Source: Nonomuraea pusilla (GTDB lineage Bacteria > Actinomycetota > Actinomycetes > Streptosporangiales > Streptosporangiaceae). From it: 64,000 nucleotides of DNA. The stretch spans positions 124,001-188,000 of the forward strand of contig NZ_FOBF01000008.1 of assembly GCF_900109355.1 (NCBI RefSeq). The letters are read 5' to 3'. Of this stretch, positions 33,443 through 40,025 are shown piece by piece. The position numbers and the translations under genes are program-made. Numbering within the stretch: the first letter of the stretch is position 1; each line of letters begins with the position of its first letter. The notes under the pieces were generated by a model. It did not search any database and was not told where the DNA came from. It worked only from the letters and a program-made list of their open reading frames with translations.

Positions 33443-34000
33443 TCAGCCAGGCGGTCGCAGCCCGGCGCACACCACCGCGACCGCGCGCCCGCCGCCGCCT
33501 CTCGCCCTGGCCCTGCGTTCGGCGGCCAGGCAGCCGAGCAGCAGGTCGTGGACGTCGTCGGGGCCGAGGTCGCGCCGTACGGCGCCGGCCTGCTGCGCCC
33601 TGGCCAGGAGCGGCCCGAGGGCGGCGGCGAGGTCGCGCGCCGCGGGATGGTCCCCGTCCTCCAGCAGGCCGCCGAGCGCCCGGTGCGCCCCGGCCTGCCC
33701 GGCCAGGCGCGCGAACCAGCCGAAGAACGCCTCCCCGGGGGCGGCGGCGGTCGCCAGGGCGCGCGCGTCGGCGGCGAAGCGCTCGACGCGCGCCACGAGC
33801 ACGGCCTCGACCAGCGCCTCCTCGGTGGGGAAGTGCCGGTGCACGATGCCGAGGCCGAACCCGGCCCGGCGGGCGATCTCGTCGAGCGGGACGGCCAGGC
33901 CGTCGCCCGCCAGGGCGTCCTGGGCGACCTGCAGCACCCGCTCGCGGCTGCGCCGGGCGTCGGCCCGTAACGGCCGGCCGGCGGAGTGATCGTCCCCCAT
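33443..34000 (-). CDS. TetR-family transcriptional regulator
   Basis: 185-residue TetR repressor with an N-terminal helix-turn-helix at ~37-60 (VPLDEIARRAGFGLGIVHRHFPTEEALV) and a C-terminal domain with a conserved LGGLLEDGDHPAARDL helix. ATG 34000 lies six bases after TAGGTT (leaderless). It lies downstream of the ABC exporter gene on the same strand, separated from it by a tandem repeat; it might regulate the exporter, but this is not shown. Confidence 0.9.
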   Translation of the reverse strand: MGDDHSAGRPLRADARRSRERVLQVAQDALAGDGLAVPLDEIARRAGFGLGIVHRHFPTEEALVEAVLVARVERFAADARALATAAAPGEAFFGWFARLAGQAGAHRALGGLLEDGDHPAARDLAAALGPLLARAQQAGAVRRDLGPDDVHDLLLGCLAAERRARARGGGGRAVAVVCAGLRPPG

Positions 34001-34006
34001 GGGAGG

Positions 34007-34012
34007 AACCTA
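34007..34012 (-). promoter_or_regulatory. -10 hexamer TAGGTT, leaderless start of the TetR gene
   Basis: TAGGTT, spacer CCTCCC (6 bases), ATG 34000. Confidence 0.5.
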
Positions 34013-34089
34013 CACACACCTACCGCAGCGGGCGATGCCGGGCACACGCCTGAGGACAGGCCCCGCAACAGCCCCGCCCAGGGCCAGGT

Positions 34090-34204
34090 GGCGGACATGC
34101 GGGGAAGGCCCCCGGCGTGCCGGACACGCGGAGAGGATCCAGCCGTGGCGGGCACGCGGGGAAGGCCCCGGGTGTGGCGGGCACGCGGAGAGGGCCCCGG
34201 CGGT
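34090..34204. repeat. 29-bp tandem repeat, four copies, after the ABC exporter
   Basis: Units at 34090-34118, 34119-34146, 34147-34175 and 34176-34204 (core gcgggcacgcggggaaggcc), between the ABC exporter stop (34238) and the TetR start region. Confidence 0.85.
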
Positions 34205-34237
34205 GCCGGAGCCCTCCCCCCAGTGCGTGCCCACCGC

Positions 34238-35932
34238 TCAGATATGGGCAGCCGGGAGGCGTTTGAGCCGCAGCCCGCCCGAGGCCCGGGCCGGCTCGAG
34301 TGCGATCACGCGGGCGTCCTCGGGGAGGTGCCGCAGATCGTGCGTGATGAGAATGGTGGTCCGTCCGTGCATGAGGCGGCGCATCGGTTCCATGATCCGC
34401 GCCGCGGTGACCTCGTCCAGGCCCGTCATCGGCTCGTCGAGCACCAGCACCGGCGTGTCGCGCAGGATGGCCCTCGCGATGCCGATGCGCTGCCGCTGGC
34501 CGCCCGACAGCAGCCGGCCGCGCTGGCCGACGGGCGTGTCGTAACCCTGGGGCAGCCTGAGGATGAACTCGTGCGCTCCCGCCAGCTCCGCCGCCCTGAC
34601 GACGTCCTCGGACGAGGCGCCGGGACGGCCGTAGGCGATGTTCTCGCGCACGGTGCCGGAGAACAGCAGCGTCTCCTGGTGCAGCACCGTCACCGCGTCG
34701 CGCAGCGAGTCCCGCCGCAGGGTGCGGATGTCGGCGCCGTCCAGCAGGATCGCGCCCTGGTCCGGGTCGTAGAACCGCAGCAGCAGCTTGGCCAGCGTCG
34801 ACTTGCCCGCGCCGCTCGGCCCGGTCACCACCAGCAGGTCGCCGGGTTCGGCGACGAAGGACACGTCCCGCAGGACGGGACGCGGCCTGCCCGGGTACTG
34901 GAATCCGACGTTCTCGAACTCCACGCGCCCGCGCGCCCGCGAGACGAGCGGCGCCGCGTCGGGGCTGTCCGTCACCGACGGCCGGGCCTGCAGGACCTCC
35001 ATGACGCGGTCCGAGCCCGCCGCCGCCTCCGACACGTTCAGCGCTAGCTCCCCGATGTTCTGGACGGCGGGGTAGAGCAGCGCCAGGTACGCCGCGAAGG
35101 CGAGCAGGCCACCGAGGGTGAGGCGGCCTTCCGCGATCTCCCAGGCGCCGACGCCCAGGATGACGATCAGGCAGACGGTCTCGATGACCTTGACCGCCGG
35201 ACCGTACAGCCCGGACAGCCAGGCCTGGGACATGTTGGCACGCAGCCACGAGGAACCCTCGGCGTGCAGCCGGTCCGACTCGGCCCGCTGCTGGTTGTAC
35301 GCCTGGACGAGCGCCTGGTTGGCCAGGCCCTCCTCGATGACGCTGTTCATCGCGCCGTTGCTGAAGCGCTCCCGTGCCGCCGCGTTCCTGAACCTGGCCG
35401 CGAACAGCTTCGAGACCAGCAGGAACGCCGGGACCAGCGCCAAGGTGATCAACGCGAGGTCCCATCGCAGGAAGAGCGCCGCGCCGGCGAAGAACACGGC
35501 GCTGGCCAGCGTGGTCAGGGCCCTGACCGGCCCTGATCCGACGAGTTGCTCGATCGCTTGGATGTCGTCGGTGAGCCTCGCCATCACGTCGCCCAGGCGC
35601 CGGTTCTCAGTGAAATCAGGCGACAGCGTCTGGATGTGGGCGAAGACCCGGTCACGCAGCCCCAGCAGGAACCGTTCGGCTCCGAGCGCTGTGACGTACG
35701 TGCCGACGAAGGACGTCAGGCCGGCGAGCGTGGCCAGTCCCAGCCACAGCAGGGCCGGGGACCAGAAGGCGGACAGATCCCGGGTGGCCAGCACCGTGTC
35801 GGTGATGTAGCCGAACAACCGGATCGCCGCCACCTCGCAGAGCGCGGCAAGGATCGCGAGCACCACGCCGGCCACGAAGAACCGGCGCAGGCCGCGAGTG
35901 TCCGGCCAGAACTCGCGGAAGGTCCGCCGCAC
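34238..35932 (-). CDS. ABC exporter (fused membrane and ATPase domains), next to the peptide gene
   Basis: 564-residue half-transporter of the MsbA/peptide-exporter type. Six membrane segments form the N-terminal ~310 residues (TM1 begins at FFVAGVVLAILAALCEVAA), followed by an ATPase with Walker A GPSGAGKST (about residues 370-378), signature LSGGQRQRIGIARA and Walker B VLVLDEPMTGLD. No C39 peptidase domain is fused. The start is uncertain: GTG 35932 begins just before the elbow helix (RRTFREFWPDTRG), while GTG 36031/36028 overlaps the end of the peptide gene and would add a tail encoded by the hairpin. Directly downstream of the Trp/Gly-rich peptide gene and likely its exporter. Confidence 0.88.
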   Translation of the reverse strand: MRRTFREFWPDTRGLRRFFVAGVVLAILAALCEVAAIRLFGYITDTVLATRDLSAFWSPALLWLGLATLAGLTSFVGTYVTALGAERFLLGLRDRVFAHIQTLSPDFTENRRLGDVMARLTDDIQAIEQLVGSGPVRALTTLASAVFFAGAALFLRWDLALITLALVPAFLLVSKLFAARFRNAAARERFSNGAMNSVIEEGLANQALVQAYNQQRAESDRLHAEGSSWLRANMSQAWLSGLYGPAVKVIETVCLIVILGVGAWEIAEGRLTLGGLLAFAAYLALLYPAVQNIGELALNVSEAAAGSDRVMEVLQARPSVTDSPDAAPLVSRARGRVEFENVGFQYPGRPRPVLRDVSFVAEPGDLLVVTGPSGAGKSTLAKLLLRFYDPDQGAILLDGADIRTLRRDSLRDAVTVLHQETLLFSGTVRENIAYGRPGASSEDVVRAAELAGAHEFILRLPQGYDTPVGQRGRLLSGGQRQRIGIARAILRDTPVLVLDEPMTGLDEVTAARIMEPMRRLMHGRTTILITHDLRHLPEDARVIALEPARASGGLRLKRLPAAHI

Positions 35933-35980
35933 CGTGACCGCCGGTGCGAGGGCCCGCTCGTTCTCGGCACTGAGCGAAAG

Positions 35981-36011
35981 GGAGAGCCGGCGGCTGAGCC
36001 GCCGGCTCTCC
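35981..36011 (-). terminator. Perfect 14-bp hairpin between peptide gene and ABC exporter, leaky terminator/attenuator
   Basis: Arms ggagagccggcggc (35981-35994) and gccgccggctctcc (35998-36011), 3-base loop. On the transcribed (minus) strand it is followed by CTTTC, a weak U-tract, which suggests partial termination. It begins 10 bases after the peptide stop codon. Confidence 0.6.
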
Positions 36012-36021
36012 TGGGGTGGAT

Positions 36022-36159
36022 CTACCACCACCAGCCCCACCAGCGGCGGCCACCGCAGCCACCGCCCCACCAGCGGCGGCAGCCGCATCCTCCGCCGCCC
36101 CACCAGCGGCGACGCCAGCCGCAGCCACCCCAGGACTGGAATCCGTTCTGGATACCCAT
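36022..36159 (-). CDS. Trp/Gly/Arg/Cys-rich 45-residue peptide, probable exported RiPP-like or antimicrobial peptide
   Basis: Short gene with a strong ribosome site (GGGAGGA, 4 bases before ATG 36159) and TAG at 36022-36024. The peptide starts with MGIQNGFQSWGG and then has three repeats around Arg-Arg-Trp-Trp-Gly (RRRWWGGGG at 16-24, RRWWGGG at 28-34, RRWWG at 38-42), ending in GWWW. By count: 16 Gly, 11 Trp, 7 Arg, 4 Cys (13, 25, 27, 35) in 45 residues. The ABC exporter follows after a hairpin; a 170-bp AT-rich leader precedes. This is typical of a ribosomally made, exported peptide. I know no family with this composition. No modification enzyme is visible nearby, so it may be unmodified or disulfide-bonded. 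The reading frame is strongly constrained by the DNA repeats; translation is inferred. Confidence 0.75.
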   Translation of the reverse strand: MGIQNGFQSWGGCGWRRRWWGGGGCGCRRWWGGGCGGRRWWGWWW

Positions 36160-36348
36160 GGTTCCTCCCGTGCTTTGACGGTGTCACTAATTGGACATTA
36201 GCACTCATTCCCAGCCGAATCGCCATAATCACCACCATTAAAGGACATTTGACTGCTAATCACATAAAAGCCACATAAGCGTAGTCATGCGAAAAATCGG
36301 CTTAAAGATGGATGAGTTATATAAACCTGGAGAAACGTGAGGTAAGCC

Positions 36349-36392
36349 GCGCACCAAGGCGGTAACCAGCAAAACTGGTGATGCTGGTGCGC
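36349..36392. other. Two-step hairpin (8-bp outer and 5-bp inner stems)
   Basis: Outer arms gcgcacca (36349-36356) and tggtgcgc (36385-36392); inner arms accag and ctggt (36365-36369, 36375-36379) with a caaaa loop. Function unknown. Confidence 0.45.
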
Positions 36393-36433
36393 AAGGACGG
36401 GCCAGGCTCGTGAAGACGTTCAGAAGATGCGCG

Positions 36434-36457
36434 GGAGAGGCGGTTCGCCGCCCCTCT
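36434..36457. other. Hairpin with a ttcg tetraloop
   Basis: Core ggcgg-ttcg-ccgcc, extended by gagag/ctctc with a 2-base bulge. A compact stable structure in the helY 3' region. Confidence 0.4.
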
Positions 36458-36505
36458 CACCGGCCGCGTCCCCGCCCCTGCGAACGCCAGAAAACCCGCC
36501 GTACA

Positions 36506-36542
36506 CGGAAAAAGCGGGCGTCCGTAGCTCTCGGACGCCCGC
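36506..36542 (-). terminator. Rho-independent terminator of helY
   Basis: Perfect 11-bp stem (36514-36524 / 36532-36542; gcgggcgtccg / cggacgcccgc) followed on the minus strand by TTTTTCC (36507-36513), 36 bases after the helY stop. Confidence 0.8.
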
Positions 36543-36577
36543 ACACCACCGCCGCCGCCCACAGGCGGCGCCCCGGC

Positions 36578-39301
36578 TCAGGAGAGGGACGAGTACGCCA
36601 CCACGCCGCGGCGCATCGCGTCGATGGCCTTGTTCGCGGTCTGCCTGATCTTGCTGCCCTCGGGGGCGGCGGCGCCGAGCTGCCCGAGGAGGTCCATCAG
36701 CTGCTTGACCCATCGGACGAAGTCGCCGGCGGCCAGCTCGCTGCCGTTCACACCGTCCATCAGCACGGCGTCGAGGCTGTGCCCCTTCGTCCAGCGGAAC
36801 GCCGCCCACGCGAAGCCGAGGTCGGGCTCGCGGATCGTGGACAGCCCGTGGTCGGACTCGATGCCCTCCAGCTCGCCCCACAGCCGGATCATGGCGGTCA
36901 GGGCGTCCTGGGCGCGGCCCGCCGGGATCTTCGGCCTGCGGGCGTCGTCGGACGCCCGCGACTCGAAGACCAGCGCCGACACGCAGGCGGCCAGCTCGGC
37001 GGGGTCGAGGTCCTCCCACAGCCCGCCGCGCAGGCACTCGGCGGTGAGCAGGTCGAGCTCGGTGTAGAGGCGGCCGAGCCTGCGGCCCTCCTCGGTGACG
37101 GTCTCGCCCCGCAGGTAGCCGAGCTGCTCCAGCACGGTGCAGATGCGGTCGAAGGTGCGCGAGATGACGTACGAGCGGCTCTCGACGCGGCGGCGCAGCC
37201 CCTCGGTCTCGCGCAGCAGCTTGTAGTAGCGCTCGGCCCAGCGGGCGTGGTCCTCGCGCTCGTCGCAGCCGTGGCAGGGGTGGCGGCGCAGTTGCTTGCG
37301 CAGCTCGTTGACCTCGTCGTCCTCGACGGTGTGGTCGCGGGCCCTGACCGGCTTGCCGAGGTCACGGTCGCCGATCTTGGCCAGCAGGCTGGAGACGAGG
37401 TTGGCGCGCTCCTTGGGCGAGCGCGCGTTGAAGTTCTTGGGGATGCGCAGCTTCTCCAGCGGCTCGACCGGCACCGGGAAGTCGGCCGGGTCGAGCTTCT
37501 TGACCTGCTTGCCGATGGTCAGCACGAGCGGGCTGGGGCCCTGGCCGCGCGGGTTGCGGCCCGGGTCGAGCACGATGGCCAGGCCCGCCCTGCGCCCGCC
37601 CGGCACGCGGATGACGTCGCCCGGCTGCAGCGCCTCCAGCGACCTGACGGCGGCGGCGCGCCGCGCGGCGCCCCGCTGCCTCGACAGCTCGGCCTCCCGG
37701 TCGGACAGGCGGCGGCGCAGCGCGGCGTACTCGGAGAAGTCGCCCAGGTGGCAGGTCATCGCCTCCTGGTAGCCCTCCAGGGCCTCCTCGTGCTTACGCA
37801 GCTGCTTGGCCAGGCCGACGACGGCCCGGTCGGCCTGGAACTGCGCGAACGACTCCTCCAGCAGGGTGCGGGCGCGCTCCCTGCCGAACTGGCCGACGAG
37901 GTTGACGGCCATGTTGTACGACGGCTGGAAGCTGGAGCGCAGAGGGTACGTACGGGTGCCCGCGAGGCCCGCGACCGACAGGGGGTCCATGCCCTGCTGC
38001 CACAGCACCACGGCGTGGCCCTCGACGTCGATGCCGCGCCGCCCGGCCCGCCCCGTGAGCTGGGTGTACTCCCCCGGCGTCAGGTCGGCGTGGGTCTCGC
38101 CGTTCCACTTGTCGAGCTTCTCGATCACCACGCTGCGCGCCGGCATGTTGATGCCGAGGGCGAGGGTCTCGGTGGCGAACACGGCCTTGACCAGGCCGCG
38201 CGTGAACAGCTCCTCGACGACCTCCTTGAACGCGGGCAGCATGCCGGCGTGGTGGGCGGCCAGACCGCGCTCCAGGCCCTCGCGCCACTCCAGGTAGCCG
38301 AGCACGGCGAGGTCCTCGTCGGGCAGGTGCGAGGTGCGCTCGTCGACGATCTGCCTGATCTCGTGCCGCTCGCGCTCGCTGGTGAGCCTGATGCCGGAGT
38401 AGAGGCACTGGGCGACGGCCGCGTCGCAGCCGGCGCGGGAGAAGATGAACGTGATCGCGGGCAGCAGGCCCTCGGCGTCGAGCTTCTCGATGACCTGCAC
38501 CCGGTCGGGCGGCCTGGAGCGCTGCGGCCTGCCGTAGCCGCGCCTGCCGCGGCCCTGCGTGAGCCGTTCGGCGTCGCGCGTGACCCGCATCAGGGTGGGG
38601 TTGATGCGGGGCGTCAGGTCGTCGTTCATGAACAGGTCGTAGATGCGGTTGCCGACCATCATGTGCTGCCACAGCGGCACCGGGCGGTGCTCGTCGACGA
38701 TGACCGTGGTGTCTCCGCGCACCTCGCCGAGCCACTCGCCGAACTCCTCGGCGTTGCTGACGGTCGCCGACAGCGCCACCAGCCGGACGGACTCCGGCAG
38801 GTGGATGATGACCTCTTCCCAGACGGCGCCGCGGAAGCGGTCGGCCAGGTAGTGGACCTCGTCCATGACGGCGAAGCCGAGCCCGGCCAGCGTGGCCGAC
38901 CCGGCGTAGAGCATGTTGCGCAGCACCTCGGTGGTCATGACCACGATGGGGGCCTCGCCGTTGACGCTGTTGTCGCCGGTGAGCAGGCCGACCTTGGCGG
39001 TGCCGTAGCGTTTGACCAGGTCGTTGTACTTCTGGTTGGACAACGCCTTGATCGGGGTGGTGTAGAAGCACTTGCGCCCCTGCTCCAGGGCCAGGTGCAC
39101 GGCGAACTCGCCGACGACCGTCTTGCCCGAGCCGGTGGGGGCCGCCACGAGGACGCCGTCGCCCGCCTCCAGCGCGCGGCAGGCGTCGGCCTGGAAGTCG
39201 TCCAGCGGGAACTCGTACAGACCTCGGAACGATCTCAGGGCGGCGCCGTCGTCACCGTACTTCTGACGGAAGGCCGCGTAGCGTTCCGCTGGCGTTGTCA
39301 T
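36578..39301 (-). CDS. helY: Ski2/Mtr4-type DExH RNA helicase HelY
   Basis: 907-residue ATP-dependent helicase of the actinobacterial HelY family. Walker A APTGSGKT (residues 54-61), DEVH box (147-150, DEVHYL), SATVSN (motif III), and the RecA2 motif QLTGRAGRRG near 420; the C-terminal third carries the Ski2-like helical domain. Role in RNA processing or decay is inferred from Mtr4/Ski2. The gene lies right of the peptide locus and left of the TetR/MFS pair, near tatC/tatA/pafBC as in other Actinobacteria. Start ATG 39301 follows TAGGCT by six bases. Confidence 0.95.
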   Translation of the reverse strand: MTTPAERYAAFRQKYGDDGAALRSFRGLYEFPLDDFQADACRALEAGDGVLVAAPTGSGKTVVGEFAVHLALEQGRKCFYTTPIKALSNQKYNDLVKRYGTAKVGLLTGDNSVNGEAPIVVMTTEVLRNMLYAGSATLAGLGFAVMDEVHYLADRFRGAVWEEVIIHLPESVRLVALSATVSNAEEFGEWLGEVRGDTTVIVDEHRPVPLWQHMMVGNRIYDLFMNDDLTPRINPTLMRVTRDAERLTQGRGRRGYGRPQRSRPPDRVQVIEKLDAEGLLPAITFIFSRAGCDAAVAQCLYSGIRLTSERERHEIRQIVDERTSHLPDEDLAVLGYLEWREGLERGLAAHHAGMLPAFKEVVEELFTRGLVKAVFATETLALGINMPARSVVIEKLDKWNGETHADLTPGEYTQLTGRAGRRGIDVEGHAVVLWQQGMDPLSVAGLAGTRTYPLRSSFQPSYNMAVNLVGQFGRERARTLLEESFAQFQADRAVVGLAKQLRKHEEALEGYQEAMTCHLGDFSEYAALRRRLSDREAELSRQRGAARRAAAVRSLEALQPGDVIRVPGGRRAGLAIVLDPGRNPRGQGPSPLVLTIGKQVKKLDPADFPVPVEPLEKLRIPKNFNARSPKERANLVSSLLAKIGDRDLGKPVRARDHTVEDDEVNELRKQLRRHPCHGCDEREDHARWAERYYKLLRETEGLRRRVESRSYVISRTFDRICTVLEQLGYLRGETVTEEGRRLGRLYTELDLLTAECLRGGLWEDLDPAELAACVSALVFESRASDDARRPKIPAGRAQDALTAMIRLWGELEGIESDHGLSTIREPDLGFAWAAFRWTKGHSLDAVLMDGVNGSELAAGDFVRWVKQLMDLLGQLGAAAPEGSKIRQTANKAIDAMRRGVVAYSSLS

Positions 39302-39307
39302 ACCGTC

Positions 39308-39313
39308 AGCCTA
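39308..39313 (-). promoter_or_regulatory. -10 hexamer TAGGCT, leaderless start of helY
   Basis: TAGGCT, spacer GACGGT (6 bases), ATG 39301. Confidence 0.55.
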
Positions 39314-39341
39314 CCGAAATCACCATTCCGGTCGGTCCGGG

Positions 39342-39971
39342 CTAGGGCGCGAGATAGCCGTGCAGGCCGGACTCCAGGAGATCGAATCCGGTGCGGGCGG
39401 CGGCCACCGCCTCGGGGTACGCCTCCTCGGCGCTCTGCCCCAGGTAGATCCTGCGGGTGTTCTGCGTCTGCAGGGTGCGCAGGAGCGCGTACAGTTGCCC
39501 GGCCGCGAACGGCGCGTACGGGTCGCCGGGGCGCTCCTCCTCGATGGCGGCGGCGATGGCGGCCTCGGTCTGGACGTGCAGCATCAGCACCCGCGCGGCC
39601 AGCGAGGGCGTGTCGCGCACGAGCCGCAGCAGCGAGCGGTAGTAGGGGCTGTCGTCGAGGCCGGTCTCGGGGGCGTGGCGGGCCAGCCGGTCGAGGAAGT
39701 CGCGGCGGGCGCCCTCGACCAGCGACTCTCCCGGCCGCCTGCCGCGGACGAGCTGCGCGACGTCGCCGAAGTCCTCCTCCAGCGGGATGAGGACGATCGC
39801 CTCCTTGGTCGGGAAGTAGTTGAAGACCGTCATCTTGGACACGCCGGCCCGTTCGGCGATCTCCAGCACGGACACGCCGTCGAATCCGCGCTGGGCGAAC
39901 AGCTCCATGGCGGCCAGGTGGATCGCCTGCCTGGTCTCCCGTTTCTTGCGCTCCCGCAACCCCTCACGCAC
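39342..39971 (-). CDS. TetR-family regulator of the divergent MFS gene
   Basis: 209-residue repressor. Helix-turn-helix at ~33-56 (VSVLEIAERAGVSKMTVFNYFPTKEAIV), a C-terminal ligand pocket domain, and a RRIYLGQSAEEAY helix. Divergent from a DHA2 drug exporter with operator-like repeats in between, so it likely represses the pump and itself. GTG 39971 lies seven bases after TAGGGT (leaderless); GTG 39980 is an alternative start. Confidence 0.92.
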   Translation of the reverse strand: MREGLRERKKRETRQAIHLAAMELFAQRGFDGVSVLEIAERAGVSKMTVFNYFPTKEAIVLIPLEEDFGDVAQLVRGRRPGESLVEGARRDFLDRLARHAPETGLDDSPYYRSLLRLVRDTPSLAARVLMLHVQTEAAIAAAIEEERPGDPYAPFAAGQLYALLRTLQTQNTRRIYLGQSAEEAYPEAVAAARTGFDLLESGLHGYLAP

Positions 39972-39978
39972 GCTCCTC

Positions 39979-39984
39979 ACCCTA
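39979..39984 (-). promoter_or_regulatory. -10 hexamer TAGGGT, leaderless start of the TetR gene
   Basis: TAGGGT, spacer GAGGAGC (7 bases), GTG 39971. Confidence 0.45.
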
Positions 39985-39989
39985 TCGAG

Positions 39990-40025
39990 TTTGACTCGGT
40001 ATAAATTTTGACTCAGTCTAAACTC
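39990..40025. promoter_or_regulatory. Operator/promoter region between TetR and MFS genes
   Basis: Two direct copies TTTGACTCGGTAT (39990-40002) and TTTGACTCAGTCT (40007-40019); GACT-C-AGTC inside the second is a palindrome. GAGTTT at the left and AAACTC at the right form a wider inverted repeat. The plus-strand -10 of the MFS gene is probably TATAAA within 40000-40006, covered by the repeats. Confidence 0.5.

Larger units (their letters stand above)
36160..36577. other. 418-bp region between helY and the peptide gene, with an AT-rich core
   Basis: By hand count 36181-36330 is about 41% G+C, against about 70% or more elsewhere. It contains two GGACATT repeats 50 bp apart (36193-36199, 36243-36249; AATGTCC on the peptide strand) and TTTATATAAC near 36320 as a possible -10. 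To its right are hairpins at 36349-36392, 36434-36457 and the helY terminator. No other credible gene was found. Confidence 0.7.

Noticed and set aside
34238-36238. ABC exporter start upstream in the AT-rich leader
   Set aside because: That frame passes through the peptide gene and the 5' leader; its translation there has no similarity to transporters.
36287-36340. Plus-strand 17-codon frame starting MRKIGLKMDELYK in the AT-rich island
   Set aside because: Resembles the C terminus of a fluorescent protein only by chance; no ribosome site, ends after 17 codons, and codon use is unlike neighbours.
36349-36392. Two-step hairpin as a riboswitch for the peptide operon
   Set aside because: No known aptamer pattern, and it lies upstream of the likely promoter; kept only as a hairpin.
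36410-39790. Very long plus-strand open frame opposite helY
   Set aside because: It is an antisense shadow of helY produced by the GC skew of third positions; no domain similarity and no start signal.
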